From Pseudomonadales bacterium (GTDB lineage Bacteria > Pseudomonadota > Gammaproteobacteria > Pseudomonadales > Natronospirillaceae), in contig JALJPK010000017.1 in NCBI GenBank assembly GCA_022968985.1, positions 1 through 54,903 of the forward strand: a stretch of 54,903 nucleotides of DNA, given 5' to 3'. The stretch's first letter is position 1; the number at the start of each line of letters is the position of its first letter. The position numbers and the translations under genes were made by a program. Positions 17,484-25,857 of the stretch are shown here, in pieces. The notes below the pieces were generated by a model, which had not been told where the DNA came from, searched no databases, and was given only the letters and a program-made list of their open reading frames with translations.

Positions 17484-17716
17484 TCGTTACTGCACTGCAA
17501 AACTGTCTCTGAAAACGATTGTTATCTACCGTGCAACCATCATTGTTCTAATTTTTAGAACTATCATTTCTAATTTAGCACCTTTATTCTTTTATTCACA
17601 ACAACTAAACTTATTTAACTGAGCTAAAGAAGTGTTTTATAACCATTCGCACCATTCGCACCCTTTACAACTTGGCAACCATCCATACAACACAACTGCT
17701 TTATCTGGAGGTAAAA

Positions 17717-18985
17717 ATGAACAACTATCAAATCGATGTCAATTCTCATTTAACAGAAAACCATAACTTTCAAACAAATAATTTGTATTCAACATTAGTT
17801 AATACACAACTTAAACAAGACAGTTTTTATCATCCTAATATTGGTGGTCGCACCCAACATGGTATGGCGAACCATTTTCCAATGACCATTCAGTCTATGG
17901 CGAATATTGGTGCCAATGATCAACAGATTTTAGATTTTATGGCACGTTGGCAACAACCACGCAGTTTAATATTACAAGACAATCAGTTAAAAGATAACTT
18001 ATTAATTAACGAAAAAAACTGGTTTGAGTTTATTGGGAAAGCCCATTATTTAATTCAGTTTAAACGAGTATTTTTTGACAAACTGGAAAAAGAAAATTCA
18101 ATAGAAAATACACAGAAGGTAATTTTAGAAAGCTTAGATAAAATGAAATACGGCATTGCGATGGGTTTATTTCATCCATTTATTCGATTAAGTTTTGCTA
18201 TACAACATCAAGACAACGGTTTAATTGCCGATGCGTTAGCGTACATGGCGATTCGTTATAAAGATTTATATAACAAACAGTCGATCGAGCTTGATACACA
18301 AAAAGATAATGAGTTTACAAACAAAAATGAAAATGAAATAAGCAGTCAACAAATTTGGGATGATTTTTTAAGTGCTATAAACAAAACGAAATTTTCGACA
18401 ATCACTCAATTTATTGATCAGTCACGTTCGGGCACAATCCATATCTGTGAACGTTTATGTGCTTTTGATGTTTTACATGATTTATCCCTTAACTTACCCC
18501 TTAGCTCATCCCTTAGCTCATCCCTTAGCTCTGGTTATACAATCAATAATTTTAATCTTAAAACAAGATTACAAGAGATCACTGAATTAGCTGGACAGTT
18601 ATTTTTAACAGAAGAAAGCTTAACTACCATTCATGCTGTTACCGCGACCCAAGCGTTAAGTTATATTGTAAAAGTGCTTTATGACAAAAATACAAACAAC
18701 CAAGTATTAGTTGATTTAACAAAATTAACTTGGGTGTGGTTGTCGTCATTGTATATTGAAAAAACTCGTCACCAAAACCTATTCAGTGTAAGTGAAGCAG
18801 ACAATAACAAAGTCAAAAACATTAGCTGGGCTCAAATTAAACAACAAGCTTTAAACAGCAAAGAAGTGCATGTCATTAAACTGACATTTAGCTGTGAATG
18901 GTTAGACAATGAATATAAAAATAATACAGGTTCAACAAACTCAATTTATAAAACCTGTGCGCTTAAAAGTGTGAGCCGCTGGTAG
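17717..18985 (+). CDS. Questin oxidase-family protein (DUF4243)
   Basis: A 422-residue protein. Family marks are an early GGRTQHGMANHFPMTIQSM followed by GANDQQI, and a C-terminal EVHVIKLTFSCEWLDNEY. Members of the questin oxidase-like family are putative oxygenases that act on aromatic or polyketide-like compounds; the reaction here is unknown. The ATG at 17717 has GGAGG six bases upstream and is preferred to in-frame starts further up. It is divergent from LysR at 16851. A 12-nt repeat at 18487-18535 codes PLSSSLSSSLSSG, a low-complexity insertion. Confidence 0.75.
   Translation: MNNYQIDVNSHLTENHNFQTNNLYSTLVNTQLKQDSFYHPNIGGRTQHGMANHFPMTIQSMANIGANDQQILDFMARWQQPRSLILQDNQLKDNLLINEKNWFEFIGKAHYLIQFKRVFFDKLEKENSIENTQKVILESLDKMKYGIAMGLFHPFIRLSFAIQHQDNGLIADALAYMAIRYKDLYNKQSIELDTQKDNEFTNKNENEISSQQIWDDFLSAINKTKFSTITQFIDQSRSGTIHICERLCAFDVLHDLSLNLPLSSSLSSSLSSGYTINNFNLKTRLQEITELAGQLFLTEESLTTIHAVTATQALSYIVKVLYDKNTNNQVLVDLTKLTWVWLSSLYIEKTRHQNLFSVSEADNNKVKNISWAQIKQQALNSKEVHVIKLTFSCEWLDNEYKNNTGSTNSIYKTCALKSVSRW
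18487..18535 (+). repeat. 12-nt in-frame tandem repeat inside the questin oxidase gene
   Basis: Units of ccttagctcatc occur about three times and add the tetrapeptide LSSS in frame. Slippage would alter the length of a loop without breaking the frame. Confidence 0.75.
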
Positions 18986-19014
18986 GAGGTGACCTGGCTG
19001 TTATGCACAACTCA

Positions 19015-19071
19015 GTGGGTGAATATTTACTTTCAAGAATATTAATAAAATGAGAGCAAGCTCTCACCCAC
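19015..19071. repeat. Inverted hairpin repeat, family 2
   Basis: Ends gtgggtga and tcacccac pair across about 57 nt; the inner agagcaagctct is itself near-palindromic. It lies 30 nt past the questin oxidase stop. The same element follows the next gene at 20794, and a half copy is at about 1128. It may act as a transcription or mRNA 3' end signal. Confidence 0.65.
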
Positions 19072-19174
19072 AAACTATAAGTCAGAAATTCAAGGTCCAA
19101 AAAAAAATCTGGCTCAACCTTTGCTGTTCAAATTCAACGACCAAAAATCAACCCTAACATTGAGGATTTTCAAA

Positions 19175-20764
19175 ATGGCCCAACCGATCATTGCAGATAA
19201 TAAACCTAAAAAAGTAGCGCTGGACAAAGGTGAAGAGTATTACTTTTGTGAATGTGGTAAATCGGCTAACCAACCGTTTTGTGATGGTTCACATGCGGGT
19301 TCATCTTTTAAACCTAAACGTTTTACAGCTGAAGCCACTGAAGATGCCTATTTGTGTCAGTGTAAACGTTCTGCGAATAAACCATTTTGTGATGGCAGCC
19401 ATAAACAATTTACCGACGCGATGGTTGGAACGACTGGGCCTGCAGAAAAAGGTAGCTCAACTTTAGACCCGACTTTAGGTTCTGAAGTCATTGCAAAGTC
19501 GACAGATAAAAATGCAATGCCTACAGCCAGCGCCACTTTAGAAGAACCAACCGTTGAGTTTATTCATCAATTAGCCAAAGAGGGTTTAAGTAAACTTGGT
19601 CACCATGGACCGATGACATCCATGGGGGTACCAAGACACTTATTACCGCACTGGGACGACATCCAAATAATGGTGGCGCAAATGGCGAATAAACCATTAT
19701 TAGAAGACGTAGCGGTTAACACAAAGGTGATCATAGGGCCTAATGCCAAAAAACCCTTACACTTAGATATTCCATTATTTGTATCCGACATGAGTTTTGG
19801 ATCGTTATCCCAAGAAGCCAAAATTGCATTAGCCAAAGGCGCACAGTTAGCAGGCACCGGAATATGTTCAGGCGAAGGGGGCATGTTACCTGAAGAACAA
19901 CAAGCCAACTCACGATACTTTTACGAGTTAGCCAGCGCAAAGTTTGGTTATAAAGAAGAGTTACTTAAAAATGTACAAGCTTTTCATTTTAAAGGTGGAC
20001 AAGGCGCTAAGACAGGCACAGGTGGGCATTTACCCGCCAGTAAAAACATTGGCAGAATTGCAGAAGTAAGAGGCATAGAAGTTGGCCTCGAAGCTATCTC
20101 ACCCCCAACGTTTATAGACTTAGTGAGCGCCGAGGATTTTAAAGCGTTTGCAAATCGAGTTCGTGAAGTGACCGGTGGTATTCCGATTGGCTTTAAACTC
20201 AGTGCCAATCATATAGAAGAAGACATTCAATTTGCATTAGATGCCAGCGCTGACTACATCATATTAGATGGACGTGGTGGTGGAACAGGCGCCGCACCGG
20301 AAATGTTTAGAGACAATATTAGTGTGCCTACTATTGCAGCATTAGCACGAGCTAGAGCGTATTTAGACAAAGTAGGTGCTAGTGACAACGTGACACTAAT
20401 CATTACAGGTGGCTTACGTTTACCGATGGATTTTGTAAAAGCATTAGCTTTAGGTGCCGACGCCGTGGCAATATCAAATAGCGCCATGCAAGCTATTGGG
20501 TGTGTAGCAGCAAGAATGTGTAATACAAATAATTGTCCCTCTGGAGTAGCCACACAAAAAGAAGAATTACGAAAACGATTAGACATTGATAAGTCGGCAA
20601 CACAATTAAAAAACTTCTTTTTAGCCTCCACCGAGTTAATGCAGGTAATGGCAAGAGCCTGTGGGCACAATGATTTAAATAAATTTGAAAAACGTGATAT
20701 TGCTACGTGGCATAAAAACATCGCACAACTATCGGGTATTAGTTTCACGGGGTTTGAACAATAA
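19175..20764 (+). CDS. FMN-binding glutamate synthase-family protein with two N-terminal CDGSH iron-sulfur domains
   Basis: A 529-residue protein. Two CDGSH [2Fe-2S] motifs sit at the N-terminus: C25-C27...C36-DGS-H40 and C61-C63...C72-DGS-H76. From about residue 125 the sequence follows the central FMN-binding barrel of glutamate synthase (PLFVSDMSFGSLSQEA, GQGAKTGTGGHLPA, DGRGGGTGAAPEMF, TGGLRLPMDFVKALALGADA) and ends with the GCVAARMCNTNNCPSG cluster motif. The amidotransferase domain of GltB is absent, so it is a stand-alone relative. The extra clusters could feed electrons to FMN. Start 19175 is chosen for the GAGG upstream; an 18-residue longer reading has no support. Confidence 0.9.
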   Translation: MAQPIIADNKPKKVALDKGEEYYFCECGKSANQPFCDGSHAGSSFKPKRFTAEATEDAYLCQCKRSANKPFCDGSHKQFTDAMVGTTGPAEKGSSTLDPTLGSEVIAKSTDKNAMPTASATLEEPTVEFIHQLAKEGLSKLGHHGPMTSMGVPRHLLPHWDDIQIMVAQMANKPLLEDVAVNTKVIIGPNAKKPLHLDIPLFVSDMSFGSLSQEAKIALAKGAQLAGTGICSGEGGMLPEEQQANSRYFYELASAKFGYKEELLKNVQAFHFKGGQGAKTGTGGHLPASKNIGRIAEVRGIEVGLEAISPPTFIDLVSAEDFKAFANRVREVTGGIPIGFKLSANHIEEDIQFALDASADYIILDGRGGGTGAAPEMFRDNISVPTIAALARARAYLDKVGASDNVTLIITGGLRLPMDFVKALALGADAVAISNSAMQAIGCVAARMCNTNNCPSGVATQKEELRKRLDIDKSATQLKNFFLASTELMQVMARACGHNDLNKFEKRDIATWHKNIAQLSGISFTGFEQ

Positions 20765-20793
20765 GAAAAAACAGCGATAGGATTTAGTTTTTT

Positions 20794-20851
20794 GTGGGTG
20801 AAAACTTGCTTTCATGTTTATTAAAATAAATGAGAGCAAGCTCTTTTCCAC
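20794..20851. repeat. Inverted hairpin repeat, family 2, second copy
   Basis: Reads gtgggtgaaaacttgctttc ... tgagagcaagctcttttcca plus c, 30 nt after the glutamate synthase-like stop. It has the same placement relative to the stop as the copy at 19015. Confidence 0.65.
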
Positions 20852-21203
20852 TTTATATTTATGTATAAGACAGACATATAGCCGGTAATTTGTAACGAGC
20901 TGCCTTCTCAATTATTTTTGATGTGTTAATAGTATGATGTTTAATGCTTTTAACACGTCATACTCGACTTCTTCTCGTCGGGTATCCAGCGTCTTATTCT
21001 TATACTTTCATTGACCCCTTTCCCCCATTTCAATATTCAAGAAAAATAATATTTATCACTGTCTAGTTTAAACTTAATTTATCTTCAAATTTAATAATGA
21101 CCACTTAACCCCCCATATAACCCTTTGGCACCTTTTCCACCAAATCGGATTTTTTCCTATTATTATATTTTCGAACTCATCCATAAGTGAAAGGGAAAGA
21201 AAA
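20852..21203. other. Intergenic, promoter region of the SnoaL lipoprotein
   Basis: About 350 bases without a credible gene. A small inverted motif around tcatactcgacttcttctcg is seen but is weak. Nothing else was recognised. Confidence 0.35.
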
Positions 21204-22055
21204 ATGAACAAATCAATATTAGGTACCAGTATATTAGCGTTTTTAGCAGTTTCTGCATGTAATGACACTGATTCAAATGCTGAAGATAATGTCGAAGAGC
21301 AATGTATTACTACACAATGTATCGAAGACGACAATCAAACATCAATTGAAAGAATTTACAGTGAAGTGATTAATAATAAAAATCATGACTTAGTAGATTC
21401 AATTTATACAGTTGATTTTATTCATAATAATTCAGCTATTGGTGCAACTACTACGGGCCAAAAATCATATTTCGATGCATTAGTAACTGATAACCCTGAT
21501 CATGTTGCAAACATTAAGCATATTGTTGCTGATGGTGAGTATGTTGCGGTGCATTGGCATTATTCAGACACACCAGACAACGAATTTTCGGGCTCTATTA
21601 ATGTTGATCTGTTTAAACTTGATAATGGTTTAGTAGTTGAGCAGTGGGATAGATCATCAGACTTACAAGCAACTACCACTAGTGGTAACTCTACTTTTAG
21701 TGATTTATATGTGTATGCCAACACAGCGGCAGTCATGGACGATACTAAAAAAGAAGAAAATAAAACAATGGTAACCGATTTTTATTTAGATCTATTTAAT
21801 ACTGGAGACCTTACTTTAGTTGATGAGTTTGTAGATATTAACTACCTACAGCATAATATTTGGGTACCAAATGGTAGTGCTGCATTAAGTAACTATGTAG
21901 GTAGTATCACCCCTGGTGGCTTAGAAATCGCTCTAACACTGGCAGAAGATGATATGGTTTGGACTTTTGTTATAGGTCTTGATAATTTAAATCTGGTTGA
22001 TCTGTGGCGAGTAAATTATAATGACACAAAAATCGTTGAGCATTGGGATTTATAA
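21204..22055 (+). CDS. Lipoprotein with two SnoaL-like (NTF2-fold) domains
   Basis: A 283-residue lipoprotein: signal peptide ending at lipobox LAVSAC (Cys19), a short acidic linker with two Cys, then two tandem SnoaL/NTF2-like domains (about 50-155 and 185-283). Each has the family ending ...VEQWD / ...VEHWD. Such folds bind small hydrophobic molecules or act as cyclases/isomerases; no catalytic residue can be assigned. AGGGAAAG precedes the ATG. The gene ends at a strong terminator before the LytS-type kinase. Confidence 0.82.
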   Translation: MNKSILGTSILAFLAVSACNDTDSNAEDNVEEQCITTQCIEDDNQTSIERIYSEVINNKNHDLVDSIYTVDFIHNNSAIGATTTGQKSYFDALVTDNPDHVANIKHIVADGEYVAVHWHYSDTPDNEFSGSINVDLFKLDNGLVVEQWDRSSDLQATTTSGNSTFSDLYVYANTAAVMDDTKKEENKTMVTDFYLDLFNTGDLTLVDEFVDINYLQHNIWVPNGSAALSNYVGSITPGGLEIALTLAEDDMVWTFVIGLDNLNLVDLWRVNYNDTKIVEHWDL

Positions 22056-22080
22056 TAATAACGATCAGGCTTAATGAAAA

Positions 22081-22110
22081 GTGAATCTAGTTAACTAGGT
22101 TCACTTTTTT
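22081..22110 (+). terminator. Rho-independent terminator
   Basis: GTGAATCTAG-ttaa-CTAGGTTCAC pairs over ten positions (one G-T), followed by six T. It ends the SnoaL lipoprotein transcript and separates it from the kinase gene. Confidence 0.9.
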
Positions 22111-22129
22111 AACCCACTATAAAAGGTAT

Positions 22130-23281
22130 ATTTACATCAAACTTAATAGAATTATCTCCACCAATAAAACATTCTGGTTTTACCACCTTTCAGGCTGCCT
22201 TCTAGTTGTTATCGCTTATTTTCTACAACACCTTTATTACGATGCCCCTCTTGTTAGCCGTACCATCATTAACTTAATTGGTATGGTGTTATTTACTATT
22301 ACCGCCTTAATATACCGGTTTTTTTATATTCAATTCCAATGGAAAAATTTCAGTCGGGCTTTAAGCGTATTAAGTGTGTTTATATTTTCCGCTGTTTCAG
22401 GAATCTTTGTTGCTATTTTCCTAACATGGATTACTAAATCCATGTGGCTTGATTATGACTTGGCAAACGCCAAATCAAATGAAGTATTTGGAATTATTTT
22501 TGGTCAATTATTATTTTTAGTATTTGCATACCAAGTAATGGCTTGTAGTTGGGGATTTATTTATAACTATGCGATTGAGAGCAAACGCGCACAAGAAATT
22601 CAATTAAACAATCTTCGTTTAATTAATAGCTTAAAAGACGCTCAAATCAGTAGTTTAACCAACCAACTTAATCCACATTTTTTGTTTAACTGCCTTAATA
22701 ATATCCGTTTTGTTATTCATGAAAACCAGAAAAAAGCGGATGAGATGATTGTTAATTTATCTGAATTATTACGTTATTCACTTGAATGCAGCAATAAAGA
22801 AAAAGTAGAGTTAAGTACTGAATTAGACATTATTCATAAATACATCAAACTTGAAACCATTCAGCTAGAACAACGTTTAACCTTTAAATTAAATAGTTCC
22901 GATGAGTTTTTAGAGTATTTAATTCCCCCAATGACATTACAATTATTGGTTGAAAACGCAATCAAACATGGTATTGAACATTTAAATAAAGGCGGATTAA
23001 TTGAACTTGATATAACCCAATCAGCAGACTCATTAATATTTACAGTTAAAAATGACAAACCTGCTGCATACAGCTTATTAAAAGTGGGCACTAAAATTGG
23101 GTTAAGAAATATTAAACAGCGTTTACAACTACTTTATAACCAACAATCTAGTTTAACTATTATTGATAATGATCAACTATTTGAAGCAAAAATGATCATT
23201 CCAAAAGAAAAATGTAAAACAAACAAACAATCAAGTATAACTATTATTGAAAATGAACATTTATTTGAAGCTTGTAACTAA
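22130..23281 (+). CDS. LytS/YehU-type sensor histidine kinase (start uncertain, probably non-ATG)
   Basis: The first in-frame ATG is at 22283 (332 residues), but the frame stays open upstream to a TAG at 22088. It codes family-like sequence there, including KTFWFYHLSGCLLVV, matching the first membrane helix of LytS-type kinases. No ATG, GTG or TTG is in that stretch. An ATT at 22130 or another rare codon is the likely start; AAAAGG lies just before it. Numbering from 22283: about three more membrane helices, phospho-acceptor His132 in NQLNPHFLFNCLNNIRF, and an ATPase domain with MTLQLLVENAIKHG. The C-terminus is altered by a tandem duplication. The pair is completed by the regulator at 23308. 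Confidence 0.85.
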   Translation: MYIKLNRIISTNKTFWFYHLSGCLLVVIAYFLQHLYYDAPLVSRTIINLIGMVLFTITALIYRFFYIQFQWKNFSRALSVLSVFIFSAVSGIFVAIFLTWITKSMWLDYDLANAKSNEVFGIIFGQLLFLVFAYQVMACSWGFIYNYAIESKRAQEIQLNNLRLINSLKDAQISSLTNQLNPHFLFNCLNNIRFVIHENQKKADEMIVNLSELLRYSLECSNKEKVELSTELDIIHKYIKLETIQLEQRLTFKLNSSDEFLEYLIPPMTLQLLVENAIKHGIEHLNKGGLIELDITQSADSLIFTVKNDKPAAYSLLKVGTKIGLRNIKQRLQLLYNQQSSLTIIDNDQLFEAKMIIPKEKCKTNKQSSITIIENEHLFEACN

Positions 23282-23309
23282 AACGATTATTCCAAAGGGG
23301 AAATGTAAT
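23142..23309 (+). repeat. 84-nt tandem duplication at the kinase/regulator junction
   Basis: Unit 1 (23142-23225) and unit 2 (23226-23309) align closely: SSLTIIDNDQLFEAKMIIPK versus SSITIIENEHLFEACN. Unit 2 carries a frame change that ends the kinase at 23281, and its last part supplies the Shine-Dalgarno (AAGGGG) and start of the response regulator. Confidence 0.8.
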
Positions 23310-24063
23310 GCAAGCAATGGTGATTGAAGACTCGCGATTAGCCCGTCATGGTTTAATGAAAATGCTGAAAAACAACACTACTGTGGATGTTATAGCTGAC
23401 GCTGAAAACCCTGAAGAAGCATTGATATTAATTCAACAGTTTAAACCTGAATTATTGTTTTTGGATATCCATATGCCAGGCGGTTCGGGTTTTGATTTAT
23501 TAAACCAGTTGGATTACTCCCCAAAAATAATTTTTACGACTGCTTTTTCTGAGTACGCTATTCGCTCATTTGAATACAATACGATTGATTATTTATTAAA
23601 ACCGATCAGTGATCAACGTTTAGAATTAGCCCTGGATAAACTAGCGCTCAGTTCAGATCAATCCAGTGAAAAACAGGATAAATCGATTTTTGAAATGAGT
23701 CATAAATTATTTTTAAAGGACTCCGATCAATGTCATTTAGTGACAATTGAATCAATCCATTATTTTGAGAGTTGTAAGAATTACGCCAGAATATTTTTTG
23801 CTAACAGTGGAAATAATAATAGTAGTGATAAGGATAATAGTAGTAATAATGCATTCATAAAAAAATCGTTAAGTAGCATAGAACAACGATTACCCCAGGA
23901 ATATTTTTTTAGAGTAAACCGTCAATACATAGTGAATTTAAACTCAATTCAAAACATAGAAGAAGCGATCAGTGATGGGTATTGTATTACGATGATTGAT
24001 GGTAAAGAACTCGAAATTTCAAGAAGAAACGCTACAAGTCTAAAAGAACGTTTGAGTTTTTGA
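23308..24063 (+). CDS. LytTR-type response regulator
   Basis: A 251-residue regulator. Receiver domain 1-115 has phospho-acceptor Asp53 (LLFLDIHMPGGSGF), acidic pair Glu7-Asp8 and conserved Lys in YLLKPI. LytTR DNA-binding domain about 145-251 (FFRVNRQYIVNLNSIQ, ELEISRRNATSLKERLSF). Asn/Ser-rich linker insertion (GNNNSSDKDNSSNN) inside the LytTR part. AAGGGG with good spacing precedes the ATG. It forms a two-component system with the kinase; the stimulus is unknown, and the upstream lipoprotein is a possible target or partner. Confidence 0.92.
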   Translation: MQAMVIEDSRLARHGLMKMLKNNTTVDVIADAENPEEALILIQQFKPELLFLDIHMPGGSGFDLLNQLDYSPKIIFTTAFSEYAIRSFEYNTIDYLLKPISDQRLELALDKLALSSDQSSEKQDKSIFEMSHKLFLKDSDQCHLVTIESIHYFESCKNYARIFFANSGNNNSSDKDNSSNNAFIKKSLSSIEQRLPQEYFFRVNRQYIVNLNSIQNIEEAISDGYCITMIDGKELEISRRNATSLKERLSF

Positions 24064-24074
24064 GTTTTGATCTT

Positions 24075-24230
24075 TGAGTTTATTTATAATTACACAGTGA
24101 ATTTAAACTGCATTTAAATCATAAAAGAACGTTTGATTTTTTAATTTTTGAGTTTATTTATAATTATACAGTGAATTTAAACTGCATTTAAATCATAAAA
24201 TAACGGCTGAGTTTTTGAGTTTATTTACAG
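24075..24230 (+). repeat. 74-nt tandem repeat derived from the regulator 3' end
   Basis: Copies at 24075 and 24149 and a stub at 24216 share tgagtttatttataatta and cagtgaatttaaactgcatt. Parts match coding sequence of the regulator just upstream (23926-23962 and 24041-24069), so these are collapsed duplicates of the gene end. Confidence 0.7.
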
Positions 24231-24317
24231 CTTTATAAATGTCAAAACGATAATTTTTATCAATAGCTCAATATCAAACTAAACAACGATAGAGAAATCC
24301 AGTAAACCGTTTATTCT

Positions 24318-24477
24318 GTAGGTCGAGGCTTGCCACGTCTTGTTAAAATATATTTTTATTTTAGTTTTAGACGTAGCAAACTACGACCTACATTTTTAGA
24401 ATAAAAGATGAATTGTAAATTAAAGCTGTAGGGTCGATATTGTTATCGAAAAAAATTGATATAAATATCAACCCTAC
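24318..24477. repeat. REP-like inverted pair and hairpin between convergent genes
   Basis: Family 1 cores lie in opposite orientation at 24318-24339 and 24370-24391. A separate stem gtagggtcgatatt (24428-24441) with aatatcaaccctac (24464-24477) follows. The position between convergent stop codons (24063 and 24509) fits a bidirectional transcript-end function. Confidence 0.7.
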
Positions 24478-24508
24478 GATTTTAAAATAGAGTTGAATTT
24501 TATTTCAA

Positions 24509-25447
24509 TTAAGTTTCCTCAAAAAAGTTAGCGATAAACGGCACAATACGATACGGATTTATACTTTCATGGGAAAAATAATAATGACGTTTAATGTGTT
24601 CAAAATTGGTGCTGTTTTTTATTGCATCTAACTGATACAGATTTTTTGTATAACGTGAGAGATTTTTATAATCAGCTATGCGTTTTTGACTGCATTTAAA
24701 ATGCACATAATAAACTAAGTCGAATCTTAATAAGGTGGGCACTAAGCGTATATCCGCTTCGGTCAAAGTGTCACCTACTAAAAAATCTTTGCCATCTAAC
24801 AGCTTGTCTAATTTATCTAAAGTTTTAAACAAGGGTTTAACCGCTGCGTCGTAACTCTGCTGTGTTTTAGCAAAACCGGTTCGGTATACCCCGTTATTTA
24901 GATTGTTATAAATCTCTTCATTTAATTCATCTATTTGGGTTTGAAGATGCTTAGGATAATAGTCTTCTGTATTATTGGTTAAATCATTAAAAGCAGTATT
25001 AAAAATTCTTATAATTTCAGAGGACTCGTTATTCACAATTGTATTTGTTTGTTTATCCCATAATATCGGTACAGTCACACTGGTTGAAATATCCGGCTGG
25101 GCTTGTTGATACACTTCATAAAGATGTTTGTTATTAAACAAATGATCCTGCGTGGCACCTTTAAAACTGTCATCAAATACCCAACCATTATCAAGCATGT
25201 CTGGGTGTACGACACTCACTGTAATATGATCTTGTAAATTTTTAAGTGCCCGATAGATAAGGGTACGATGTGCCCAAGGACAAGCGTAACTAACATACAA
25301 ATGATAACGGCCAGATTGTGGTTTATACACGGCATGGTCTTGTGAAATAGTCTCTCTAAAACTACGGGGGATTCTGGCGTAAGCGCCTTTGCCATCACTT
25401 GAAATAATACTGCCTTCTACCCAACTACCGTCAACTAACTTACCCAT
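24509..25447 (-). CDS. yqjG: Glutathionyl-hydroquinone reductase (YqjG-type)
   Basis: About 312 residues from ATG 25447 (MGKLVDGSWVEG), which has GGAGAG six bases upstream; a longer reading from 25630 runs through duplicated promoter DNA and is rejected. Signature YVSYACPWAHRTLIYR gives the catalytic Cys56 of Xi-class glutathione transferases, which reduce glutathionyl-hydroquinones using glutathione in the cytoplasm. The C-terminal helical part (DFLVGDTLTEADIRLVPTLL) is typical. Length is close to E. coli YqjG. It is divergent from LysR at 25780, which probably regulates it. Confidence 0.92.
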   Translation of the reverse strand: MGKLVDGSWVEGSIISSDGKGAYARIPRSFRETISQDHAVYKPQSGRYHLYVSYACPWAHRTLIYRALKNLQDHITVSVVHPDMLDNGWVFDDSFKGATQDHLFNNKHLYEVYQQAQPDISTSVTVPILWDKQTNTIVNNESSEIIRIFNTAFNDLTNNTEDYYPKHLQTQIDELNEEIYNNLNNGVYRTGFAKTQQSYDAAVKPLFKTLDKLDKLLDGKDFLVGDTLTEADIRLVPTLLRFDLVYYVHFKCSQKRIADYKNLSRYTKNLYQLDAIKNSTNFEHIKRHYYFSHESINPYRIVPFIANFFEET

Positions 25448-25530
25448 ATTCTCTCTCCAATTACATAGAACACTTGTCAGTTTGTTACATGATTTAACAA
25501 GTGCTTTTTGTGTTTTGTATTGCTGATTAT

Positions 25531-25857
25531 TGTATGAGTTAATAATAGAGCTTTTATGGATTAAAAAAAGATCAATTTTCATCTTTATTTGTGCTAAATT
25601 TAGATCATTAATCATAACATTGTCGAACAAATACAGTGCTTTAAACCCTTATTGATAAAGGTTATAGTTTGGCCACACAACCTATACATAGCGCTAATGA
25701 TAACTGTAGGAATGAATAACAGGGCTTCATAAATTAAAAAAAAGATCATTTTAAACATTATTTGAGTCAAATTTAGACCATGAATCATATTACCATTGAA
25801 CAAATACAGTGCCTTAAGGCCCTTGTTGATGAGGGGAGCTTTAGTATGGCCGCTCAA
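25531..25857 (+). repeat. Tandem duplication of the second LysR promoter and start region
   Basis: Segment 25531-25682 aligns with 25705-25857 at a period of about 174 nt, for example gaacaaatacagtgctttaa versus gaacaaatacagtgccttaa. The downstream copy contains the true LysR start; in the upstream copy the start codon reads ATT. The segment lies between divergent genes, as in the case of LysR (1). Confidence 0.88.

Noticed and set aside
19600-20748. Several long minus-strand reading frames opposite the glutamate synthase-like gene
   Set aside because: They are antisense to a gene with clear conserved motifs on the plus strand and show no family features or ribosome-binding sites.
25448-25857. 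Minus-strand coding extension upstream of the glutathionyl-hydroquinone reductase and a separate 81-residue frame
   Set aside because: Both run through the duplicated LysR promoter/start region; the true start at 25447 has a good ribosome-binding site, and the similarity of the two frames only reflects the DNA duplication.
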